Below are positions 1 through 5,299 of a DNA stretch of 8,995 nucleotides, one piece after another. The stretch is taken from positions 1 to 8,995 of the forward strand of contig JAHCKF010000121.1 of NCBI GenBank assembly GCA_026125925.1, read 5' to 3'. Source of the DNA: Pseudolabrys sp. (lineage in GTDB: Bacteria > Pseudomonadota > Alphaproteobacteria > Rhizobiales > Xanthobacteraceae). The position numbers and the translations under genes were made by a program. The notes under the pieces were generated by a model, which saw only the letters and a list, made by a program, of their open reading frames with translations, was not told where the DNA came from and searched no databases. How positions within the stretch are numbered: position 1 is the first letter of the stretch; the number at the start of each line of letters is the position of its first letter.

Positions 1-682
1 CCCAAACGTTCGCGTACGTCAGTTGGCATTGCGCTATAGAATCCGGACCGACGGTCGCACCGATTTCTATGTTGGTGTCTTCTTCCTCCGTCCGAATGTC
101 CTGCTCAACATCGCGGCGCGCAAATCCCAGTCGATCGAGGTTGGGCGGACCACTGGAATGAAATGCTCTGAGCCCCGCGTCGAAGAAAAGTGGATATGCG
201 TCGGCAATCATGCGTTCGATAGCCGCCGCCCTGGCCGGTGCCAGTAGCTGTGCGGGAGGGCGGACGCCCTCTACGACGTGCATCAGGCCGGCGCGCTTTG
301 CCGCGTCGCTGAATACGCGCTGCATATGCAGGACTGCCGGCTTGTCGAGGTAGCTATCGAACGTCGAGACGACGTAGGTCTCTGTGCCGAAGACCATGTC
401 GCGCTTTCTGGCATGGTCTTTTAGGCGGCCGACGATCCCCTGGGTTTCGCCGAAGTAGACTTGGCCGTGGTCAGCCCATGCATAGGCGCACGCGGCGTCA
501 AGCGTCCTGCCGGGACCCAAGAGGTCGCGAAGCACGCCGAGGCGCGGAATATCCACGACAGGCATTGCGAGTACCGCGATCCGCGCTGCATCGTCCTGCA
601 CAAGGCGAATGCCGGCAATTCCCACGTCCGGCCGGTACACGACCGTCGTCGAGGGGCGTCCCATGCAAACAGTTCTTTTCAC
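1..682 (-). CDS. GIY-YIG-fold nuclease-like protein, 3' end beyond the window
   Basis: 227 codons are present and the C-terminus lies off the left edge. I chose GTG 682 because GGAG sits 6 nt upstream; an in-frame ATG at 664 has no such site. The GIY-YIG core is visible: CAYAW (65-69), VYFG (75-78), then G85-R86 and H90 (VGRLKDH). After it come a beta strand (TYVVST) and a helix KPAVLHMQRVFSDAAKRAG (114-132). This matches the stand-alone bacterial GIY-YIG proteins whose equivalent helix, as I recall it, reads K-A-x-V-x-x-L-E. Here the presumed metal-binding Glu is Gln121, so cutting activity is doubtful. Family members are nuclease-like proteins often found on islands; the cellular target is unknown. 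The gene is expressed from its own promoter region carrying the palindromic operator at 699-731, which it shares with the DUF6634-ATPase operon. The fold is fairly sure; the function is not. Confidence 0.78.
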   Translation of the reverse strand, partial: MKRTVCMGRPSTTVVYRPDVGIAGIRLVQDDAARIAVLAMPVVDIPRLGVLRDLLGPGRTLDAACAYAWADHGQVYFGETQGIVGRLKDHARKRDMVFGTETYVVSTFDSYLDKPAVLHMQRVFSDAAKRAGLMHVVEGVRPPAQLLAPARAAAIERMIADAYPLFFDAGLRAFHSSGPPNLDRLGFARRDVEQDIRTEEEDTNIEIGATVGPDSIAQCQLTYANVW

Positions 683-698
683 GCGTTTCTCCGTTCTT

Positions 699-731
699 TA
701 TGTCGCCATTTGTCATACAAGTGGCGACATA
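699..731 (-). promoter_or_regulatory. Palindromic operator A upstream of the GIY-YIG gene
   Basis: Ten-base perfect arms, TATGTCGCCA (699-708) and TGGCGACATA (722-731), flank a 13-base centre. The site ends 17 bp before the GTG start. The inner arms TGTCGCC/GGCGACA are 15 bp apart, exactly as at 3317-3345, and the minus-strand core GCCACTTGTATGACA (725-711) matches two other sites in the window. It is probably bound by the ribbon-helix-helix protein encoded at 790-969, which is inference. Confidence 0.7.
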
Positions 732-789
732 GAGCAATCGGAAACGCTGAGAAAGGTAAACGGGAAGGAGTGCGAGCGAGCGACCCGGG

Positions 790-969
790 CTAGCGGCGCT
801 TGATTTCGGTCACGTGTCTGTCGAGGATCCGCTCGATATAGCTGGACAGCGAGCGGCTTTCCTTCTGCGACAATTCGACAAGCTTGGTGTGCAATTCACC
901 GCTAAGCCGAATGTTGATCCGGGCGTCGCGCAGCGGTGGCCGTTTCTGAGTACGTGCGCTTTTTGCCAT
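790..969 (-). CDS. Ribbon-helix-helix (Arc/CopG-type) DNA-binding regulator
   Basis: 59 residues. ATG 969 is chosen because GGGAG lies 8 nt upstream; the reading frame stays open to 1113, but that extension is Arg-rich and has no ribosome site at its other Met codons. The layout is the classic one: a basic N-terminal arm (1-17), a beta strand ARINIRLSG (16-24), helix A ELHTKLVELSQKESR (25-39) and helix B SLSSYIERILDRHV (40-53). Such proteins dimerise through the strand, which enters the major groove of a palindromic operator, and many repress their own gene. The gene stands between two transcription units that carry matching palindromes, and its own upstream DNA holds a third copy of the core (999-1013). 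It is therefore the obvious candidate regulator of all three, including itself. An antitoxin role is possible, but no toxin-like partner is adjacent. Confidence 0.8.
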   Translation of the reverse strand: MAKSARTQKRPPLRDARINIRLSGELHTKLVELSQKESRSLSSYIERILDRHVTEIKRR

Positions 970-998
970 GCGAGACTCCCGAATCGTCTGACGATGGA

Positions 999-1027
999 GC
1001 CGAATGTATGACATGCCGCCGCGGCGG
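999..1027 (-). promoter_or_regulatory. Operator C, core plus GC palindrome, upstream of the RHH gene
   Basis: GCCGAATGTATGACA (999-1013) differs at one base from GCCAAATGTATGACA in operator B (3321-3335). Its near edge is 30 bp before the ATG at 969; the core of operator A is 29 bp before its GTG. The outer TGTCGCC/GGCGACA arms are missing here. Instead a 12-bp perfect palindrome, CCGCCGCGGCGG, follows at 1016-1027. Autoregulation by the RHH protein is inferred. Confidence 0.5.
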
Positions 1028-1156
1028 TAGAACAATGAATGGCGGTTATCAACGGCTTCCGTGGCGCCAGCATTCAGCTTTCTTGGCAGCCTACGCGGCA
1101 GCCGAAGCCACACAACTTCCTAGACTAATTTGATGCCTGCCGTCCCATATGATCAT

Positions 1157-1206
1157 GCCGGCGGTTTGTCACGCCGGCGTCCCCGTGAGACCTTCATCTG
1201 TCTCAC
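1157..1206. repeat. Tandem pair of 7-bp-stem, 8-base-loop hairpins in a non-coding gap
   Basis: The gap 970-1299 holds no convincing gene. Within it GCCGGCG (1157-1163) pairs with CGCCGGC (1172-1178), and GTGAGAC (1185-1191) pairs with GTCTCAC (1200-1206). Both stems are 7 bp with 8-base loops and are 6 bases apart. Neither is followed by a T-run on either strand, so a simple intrinsic terminator is unlikely. The matching geometry suggests a structured RNA end, a protein-binding site or an origin-like element. Confidence 0.45.
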
Positions 1207-1272
1207 GCGACCAATTCGCAATCGGATTTTGGGGAGCCTACTGTTGCCGCGTGCTCGGTCAACGTCGCGGGT

Positions 1273-1287
1273 ACCAAGCCGCTTGGT
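1273..1287. repeat. 15-bp palindrome just past the ATPase gene stop
   Basis: ACCAAGC-C-GCTTGGT is a perfect palindrome 13 bp downstream of the minus-strand stop at 1300. As RNA it would form only a 6-bp stem with a 3-base loop and no U tract follows, so it is a weak terminator candidate at best. It could equally be a small protein-binding site. Confidence 0.3.
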
Positions 1288-1299
1288 GCTATCTTGAGA

Positions 1300-2403
1300 T
1301 CAGTTCTTCTGTGTCCCGCGGCGCTCTATCAGCCTTTCTATGACGGCCTTCAACCGCCTCATGCTGCCGCCAGGCCAAAGGCGCTCGGCGATCATGAGCT
1401 CCTCTTCATTCAAATCGGGAAACCACCTGGGGTCGTCGCCGACGGCGGCGGCGATGTCGCCGACAATGCCGCGTGCGAACTCGGGGAGGTGCTGACGGTC
1501 GGGAAGCGGTAGGTGCAGCACCCTGAAACGGTCCCTCAACGGCGGCGGTATGGCGGCGTCGTCGTTCGCTGTCGCGATGTAGCTGATGTTAGACAGATCG
1601 CACGCCGACAAGGCGTAGGGATCAGGATACCGGGCGGCGGTCTCGGCGTCGAGGAACGGCAACATGGCGGCCCCGAGAGACCCGTGGTGCCGCGAGGTGC
1701 CCGACTTGTCGATTTCGTCAACGAGTACGATCGGATTTGCGACGCCGGTGATGCGGACCGCTTCAAGGGGAACGGAGGGTTCGCCGCTCGACCATCGGCG
1801 GCCCGTTCCAGAAAAGGCGTTGTCGGACGCGCCGGCTCCGTCGTACCTATGCAGCGGAACATCGAGATGCTCGGCGAGCCGCCGTGCAAAGCGGGTTTTC
1901 CCGGCGCCAGGGCCGGACACGAGGAGGAGCGGCGACAGCTTCACGAACTCCTTGCCGCCGACATCGGCGAGGATCGTGTCGATCTGCAGGGCGAGATGCG
2001 GAAATTCCGCCCGGAGTCTCGCGCGTACTTCGGCCAAGTCAGGGACGCGGATCCTGGGCAACGGCATTCCTGCTATCGTGCAGAATGCGGAGGCTGCCTC
2101 CTTGGCCGAGGTCGTTGTCGAGACGCCGCCGACCATGCCGAGCACGACGACCGCACCGGTCTCCGTCGCGTCCTCCGGTTCGCCGTCGGCCTCGTATTCG
2201 GGGTCGCTCGGCGGAACCTCAGTTACGCCCATGTTCGAGAGTAGCCCTTCCGCAAGACGATGCGCCGCGACGAAGAGGTCGACCTCGTCGGGTTCGCGGG
2301 TGGGCTTCCCGATGGGCCACTCGAAGTGAGCGCTCATGTGCCATGCCGAGGCGATGGCCTGTGCGCGGCGAAGGGGAGCGATTCCGAGGCGGACGGCGTC
2401 CTT
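1300..2403 (-). CDS. Lon-like AAA+ ATPase, C-terminal part (downstream of a frameshift)
   Basis: The frame is open from 2631, but protein-like sequence begins at KDAVRLGIAPLRRAQ (2403); the first in-frame ATG after that is 2337 and has no ribosome site. The AAA+ core is complete: Walker A GPGAGKTR (codons at about 1914-1891), Walker B IVLVDEIDKS (about 1731-1702), sensor 1 ATAND (about 1575-1561) and arginine-finger region PLRDRFR (about 1542-1522). The wording resembles Lon/ClpX-type ATPases, but the protein ends soon after the small domain, so there is no Lon Ser-Lys protease domain. It probably remodels or unfolds a protein partner using ATP. The N-terminal half lies in another frame at 3013-2404. 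Joining the two gives about 570 residues. Whether the full protein is made depends on the frameshift being real. Confidence 0.72.
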   Translation of the reverse strand, partial: KDAVRLGIAPLRRAQAIASAWHMSAHFEWPIGKPTREPDEVDLFVAAHRLAEGLLSNMGVTEVPPSDPEYEADGEPEDATETGAVVVLGMVGGVSTTTSAKEAASAFCTIAGMPLPRIRVPDLAEVRARLRAEFPHLALQIDTILADVGGKEFVKLSPLLLVSGPGAGKTRFARRLAEHLDVPLHRYDGAGASDNAFSGTGRRWSSGEPSVPLEAVRITGVANPIVLVDEIDKSGTSRHHGSLGAAMLPFLDAETAARYPDPYALSACDLSNISYIATANDDAAIPPPLRDRFRVLHLPLPDRQHLPEFARGIVGDIAAAVGDDPRWFPDLNEEELMIAERLWPGGSMRRLKAVIERLIERRGTQKN

Positions 2404-3013
2404 CCGCGAAGGCGCCGCGGAGCGTACCCGCGTATTCGATCGCGTCGAGCATCTCGTTGGCCGCGAACAGCGCGACGCGCGTGGCTTTCTCGTAGGAGGG
2501 TTGGGCAGCGACGAGGAAGGGAAGGCCGTCCAGTATGCCGGCTTGCGACGGTGTGGACTGCGCCCGCTCCTGCGAGCGTAAGCGGTGCGCCGCGGCGATC
2601 GGATCCGGATGCGCATCCGGGCTCGCCGCATTTGCGAGAGCCTGCCACGCGCGCGCCGTTTCAGCGAGCAGCGTGTCGGAGCAGACGGCGGTCGCCAGTA
2701 CGATTGCGCTGCTTCCTTCGCTCATGTCGGTCTTTGACTTGGGATCGAGCGAAAGCAACCACCAAGCTTGTCCGAGGGGCTCGTGCCCCGCGGCGGCGAG
2801 CGCGTCGGCAACGGAGCGCGCCATTGCTCGCTTCATCGCCCAGACGCCCGCTTCGCCGGCCTTGGCGGCGCTGCCGGCCAGACCGGCTGCGACGCCAGCC
2901 GGCGGCAGCGTGGCGCCGGCGTCGGCTGCGAGACAGACGAGCAGCTTGTGTGCGTCTGCCCAGGTTGGCTGCATCGCGCAGCGCGCGATAGCCGGAAGTG
3001 CGCGGTCATCCAT
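2219..3013 (-). CDS. N-terminal part of the Lon-like AAA+ ATPase, ending out of frame
   Basis: ATG 3013 has GGAAAGG 9 nt upstream and overlaps the stop of the preceding gene (ATGGATGA, 8 nt), so translation is probably coupled. Residues 1-204 look like a real, largely helical Ala/Leu-rich domain (for example QPSYEKATRVALFAANEMLDA at 171-191, shown here only by its ends: QPSYEK to NEMLDA). From about residue 205 the composition collapses into Arg/Ser/His-rich sequence to the stop at 2219. Coding character resumes at the same point in the neighbouring frame (2403 downward). Removing one G from GAAGGA (2404-2399) would restore E-D-A-V-R-L-G-I. I therefore read 3013-1300 as one gene broken by a single-base insertion, a sequencing error, or less likely a programmed shift. 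The N-domain probably recognises substrate or partner; I do not know which. Confidence 0.65.
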   Translation of the reverse strand: MDDRALPAIARCAMQPTWADAHKLLVCLAADAGATLPPAGVAAGLAGSAAKAGEAGVWAMKRAMARSVADALAAAGHEPLGQAWWLLSLDPKSKTDMSEGSSAIVLATAVCSDTLLAETARAWQALANAASPDAHPDPIAAAHRLRSQERAQSTPSQAGILDGLPFLVAAQPSYEKATRVALFAANEMLDAIEYAGTLRGAFAEGRRPPRNRSPSPRTGHRLGMAHERSLRVAHREAHPRTRRGRPLRRGASSCGRATLEHGRN

Positions 3014-3317
3014 CGGCGCGCGCCTTTCCGAGGCGATAGAAGCGTGATGCGGTCCTCACCCAGTTCCCCGAGACCCCGAACGCCAGGACGGGAGGCGTTT
3101 CGATTGTCGTGCCGCCTCCGCGGATTGGATGTCCGGTCACGATTCCCGCCAGGGCCGGATCGGCGGATTCGGGGTAGGTGTTCCAATGCCACTGTTCGAG
3201 AAGCGGGGAGTCCTCAAGCATCAGGGGCTCGGGCGCCCAGCCGATTGCGATCCAGGTCAGGTCCGCGATTAGAGAGGTCATCCGTTCGTCGCGTGAGAGA
3301 TCGCCATCTTTTTTCAT
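3006..3317 (-). CDS. Small DUF6634-like protein
   Basis: 103 residues from ATG 3317; ATG 3281 (M13) is an alternative. Neither has a clear ribosome site. The 3317 start touches the palindromic operator and would leave almost no leader, which slightly favours 3281. The pattern is LIADLTWIA..G..PEPLMLEDSPLLEQW, then GHP (residues 59-61 region), then a C-terminal GNWVRTASRFYRLG. From memory this is the signature of DUF6634, a family of small uncharacterised proteins common on alphaproteobacterial islands and plasmids. The invariant-looking Trp, GHP and SRFYRLG blocks suggest a compact folded domain. It is the first gene of the operon with the Lon-like ATPase and overlaps it by 8 nt, so it may be an adaptor or client of that ATPase; this is inference. 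Confidence 0.62.
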   Translation of the reverse strand: MKKDGDLSRDERMTSLIADLTWIAIGWAPEPLMLEDSPLLEQWHWNTYPESADPALAGIVTGHPIRGGGTTIETPPVLAFGVSGNWVRTASRFYRLGKARADG

Positions 3318-3345
3318 GTCGCCAAATGTATGACAAAAGGCGACA
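3317..3345 (-). promoter_or_regulatory. Palindromic operator B upstream of the DUF6634-ATPase operon
   Basis: TGTCGCC (3317-3323) and GGCGACA (3339-3345) are perfect inverted arms around a 15-base centre. The spacing and arms are identical to operator A, and the core GCCAAATGTATGACA (3321-3335) is shared. The arm overlaps the A of the upstream ATG candidate. A bound regulator would block transcription start or early elongation of the DUF6634-ATPase operon. Confidence 0.7.
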
Positions 3346-3619
3346 ATTAAAAGAGGCGTTCGGTATGGTTGGTTAAGGTTCGATGAGCGCTCAATTTTGT
3401 GAGACGAGTACGGTGTCCGCCGCCGGCGACGACGCGGGCCGGGGTTCAAGCAGCAACAATACGGTGATGTGGGATGTTCGGCGGCCGGACCGGCCTCGGT
3501 TTGGTCAAGCAGGCTGGATTCTTCGCCCGCTGCGGTTTGCAAAGCGGTGGTAAACTATTGGCACTCGGGTGGCCAATTGAGGCCGGTTTGAAAAATTATT
3601 CAATTATTTCAATGGTGCA
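3346..3619. other. Intergenic stretch without a gene
   Basis: I see no credible gene. Notable items are a 13-bp palindrome GGCCGG-A-CCGGCC (3483-3495) and an AT-rich patch at 3588-3613. In that patch TTATTCAA and TTATTTCAA form a near direct repeat, flanked by TTGAAA and TTTCAA, immediately before the tRNA fragment. The promoter of the operon starting at 3317 should lie in the part nearest 3346, but I cannot place -35/-10 boxes confidently. Confidence 0.5.
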
Positions 3620-3671
3620 CACCAGACTACGAATCTGGGGGCAGAGGTTCGAATCCTTTCGGGTTGCGCCA
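3620..3671 (+). other. Degraded tRNA-Arg(ACG) 3' fragment, likely old attachment site
   Basis: The anticodon arm is intact: CCAGA (3622-3626), loop CTACGAA with anticodon ACG (3629-3631), TCTGG (3634-3638). The T arm also folds, AGAGG-TTCGAAT-CCTTT (3643-3659), and the end is GCGCCA (3666-3671). No 5' half (acceptor and D arm) precedes it. Against my memory of alphaproteobacterial tRNA-Arg, one T is lost from the variable loop and the acceptor strand reads GGGTTGCG instead of GGGCGCG, so it cannot be functional. Such 3' pieces are left at the far end of elements that integrate into tRNA genes. The element it bounds would lie to its left. Confidence 0.75.
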
Positions 3672-3697
3672 TGCTGAATAGGCGGAGTCTGGAAGTG

Positions 3698-4126
3698 TCA
3701 GTGCTTTCGCAAGCCATTCAGACGGCGTGAACCGCCGAGCACGAGCCGAGCAATGAACCAGCGGATACCTCGTCGGCGGAATACCCGCTCTCCCAACAGA
3801 GCCGCGCGAGGGTTCCGAAGCAGGATGCGGAGACCCCTGCGGGTGCGAGGGTCCTTTAGGGCCTTGCCGACTTCTGCGATAAGGCGGCGAGCCTCGTCAT
3901 CGTCGGGTGCTTTCGCGTAGCACTCGGCCCATCCGTTTTCGCGGTCGTGGACGCGTTGTTTGGCCTTCGCTTCCGCCTGTTTGCTCTTCGGCTTCGCTCC
4001 GCCCGCGCCCTTACCGCCGGTTTCGACGCCCGCCAGCCGGACCCAAGCTGGGCGCTCTTCGAAGTGATGATCCCTCAACAGACTGAAGAGATGCTGTTCA
4101 TCCGCATCCGCGTCGCTCTTGGGCAT
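3698..4126 (-). CDS. Unrecognised basic protein of 142 residues
   Basis: ATG 4126 has GGGAG 8 nt upstream. I do not recognise the family. The protein has an acidic start (MPKSDADADEQ) with a helix LFSLLRDHHF, and a Lys/Ala/Gly-rich linker (about 50-80) with likely helical Lys-Ala-Gln repeats. A helix around ARRLIAEVGKALKDPRTRRG follows, then a strongly basic C-terminus (LLRNPRAALLGERVFRRRGIRWFIARLVLGG). There is no signal peptide or clear transmembrane helix. Charge and position downstream of two recombinases would fit a DNA-binding accessory protein, for instance of recombination. It sits 127 bp from them behind its own operator-like repeat, so it may be controlled separately. The arrangement recalls Tn554, where two recombinases travel with a small third protein, but I cannot show homology. 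Confidence 0.6.
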   Translation of the reverse strand: MPKSDADADEQHLFSLLRDHHFEERPAWVRLAGVETGGKGAGGAKPKSKQAEAKAKQRVHDRENGWAECYAKAPDDDEARRLIAEVGKALKDPRTRRGLRILLRNPRAALLGERVFRRRGIRWFIARLVLGGSRRLNGLRKH

Positions 4127-4173
4127 TATGCGGTCTCCCGCAGTCGGCTGAGCGAGCAGTTGAGGCAGTTCAT

Positions 4174-4199
4174 CGATGACATGTCATAACAAGTCATCG
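4174..4199 (-). promoter_or_regulatory. Operator-like repeat upstream of the 142-residue gene
   Basis: CGATGAC (4174-4180) and GTCATCG (4193-4199) form perfect arms around 12 bases. Inside lies a perfect 12-bp palindrome ATGACATGTCAT (4176-4187). GTCAT recurs at 4183 and 4193, exactly 10 bp apart, so three half-sites face one side of the helix. It lies 48-73 bp before the ATG at 4126. TGTCATAAC (4182-4190) loosely resembles the TGTCATACA core of operators A-C. Confidence 0.5.
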
Positions 4200-4253
4200 C
4201 CGTTGTATCGGTGCCGCTTGATCCTCCGCGAACGCGCGACGTAAAGGTCTCTA

Positions 4254-5297
4254 TCACCGGGGCCGCTGGCCGATAGACCGGGCCTTCAGGTCTAGGAGAC
4301 GAGTGAGGGTCATGGACATACGTGGGCGGATGCGAGCGACTTCGGAAGGGTCCGCTTGAGGCACGCCGCGGCCAGCGCGCTCATCTCGCCGCGATCGTCC
4401 ATAGTGCGTTGTGGCGGTTTCGTCGCTCGCGTGGCCGCTTAAAGCTGCAACGACGGCAAGCCCATTAAGCCGGCCCTCCGGGGTCGATTGCGTCTCGACG
4501 TAATGCAATTTCCAATGCGCGATCGCCTCGTGGCGAGCGGTGTAGAGCGTGGGGCGCTTTTTCCGGCTCGTAAACAGGGCCGCCGTAAGTCGCCTCATCA
4601 TGGCAGCCAAGGTCATGAGTTTTCGCTTGTAGTGCTCGGCGGTCTTGGCCTTTTGGGCGACGTCGATCGAGCGCTCGATGGCGCCGACGGTTATCAGGTC
4701 TAGACCTGTCCAGCGGAGGGTCCTGAACTCACCATGTGCGCGAACCGCATTGCGTTTGGCGTTCAGGACAGTCATCTCCCAGGCAAATCCGGGCACCGAG
4801 GAGGGTCCGAATGTGGCCGACCGCCATTCGATCGGCCGTAACCCCGCGACCGAGGTCGCTAACAGAATGTCGGCGAGCACCTGAGCGTTCGGCGAGGCGG
4901 ATGCCAGCGCCGCATGATGAATCCTGGTCATGTCTCCAATTGCAAAGCGTTTCGCCTTTTTGGCCGAGGTTTTTGGCGCTCTTGCTTTTGACGGTGCCGG
5001 ACGGGTTTGGTCGAGCCGTTCGATGGCGCGCTTAATTTGCGTGGCGCGACCGGGCTCCGAGGCAACTTCGTCTTGGAGGCCCTCTTTCATCGCGGCGCGG
5101 TTTTGACGCCAAGTCGACGCGTTCCAGTTGTGCCGTTTTACGTCAATAACCCAATCGACAAACGATGATGGATCAAACGAGCTTGCGAGCTGCGCCATGG
5201 CCGCACGCTTTAACTGACCATAGCGTTGGCGGTAAGCTTGAACAGTTTCAGGAGACCGCGTGTCGGCGTTATAAGCTGGAAGAAGTGGTGATGACAT
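4254..5297 (-). CDS. Second tyrosine recombinase, 347 residues
   Basis: ATG 5297 lies 2 bp after the stop of the upstream recombinase, so the two are surely co-transcribed. Expected catalytic residues are recognisable: Arg154 in AGLRPIEW, Tyr252-x-x-Arg255-His256 (YTARH, with Tyr in place of the usual first His), His289 in ALSGHA, and nucleophile Tyr299 in TTHYG. The N-terminal third (about 15-95) fits a core-binding domain, with a Lys/Ala-rich linker (about 100-118) before the catalytic domain. The sequence is very different from its neighbour, so this is not a recent duplication. Tyrosine recombinases cut and rejoin att sites during element integration and excision. The pair may act together, as in Tn554-type or recombinase-trio elements, or this one may resolve a different site. 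Confidence 0.8.
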   Translation of the reverse strand: MSSPLLPAYNADTRSPETVQAYRQRYGQLKRAAMAQLASSFDPSSFVDWVIDVKRHNWNASTWRQNRAAMKEGLQDEVASEPGRATQIKRAIERLDQTRPAPSKARAPKTSAKKAKRFAIGDMTRIHHAALASASPNAQVLADILLATSVAGLRPIEWRSATFGPSSVPGFAWEMTVLNAKRNAVRAHGEFRTLRWTGLDLITVGAIERSIDVAQKAKTAEHYKRKLMTLAAMMRRLTAALFTSRKKRPTLYTARHEAIAHWKLHYVETQSTPEGRLNGLAVVAALSGHASDETATTHYGRSRRDERAGRGVPQADPSEVARIRPRMSMTLTRLLDLKARSIGQRPR

Positions 5298-5299
5298 GT

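Noticed and set aside
790..969. Toxin-antitoxin pair built on the ribbon-helix-helix gene
   Set aside because: No small toxin-like gene (ParE, RelE or VapC type) lies next to it on either side, and the flanking operators suit a regulator of the module better.
1513..2329. Long plus-strand open frames opposite the ATPase gene
   Set aside because: They are mirror frames of high-GC coding sequence. Their products lack any domain pattern, whereas the minus strand carries Walker A and B, sensor and arginine-finger motifs.
3474..3677. 67-codon plus-strand frame crossing the tRNA-Arg fragment
   Set aside because: It translates the tRNA piece itself and has no ribosome site or domain pattern.
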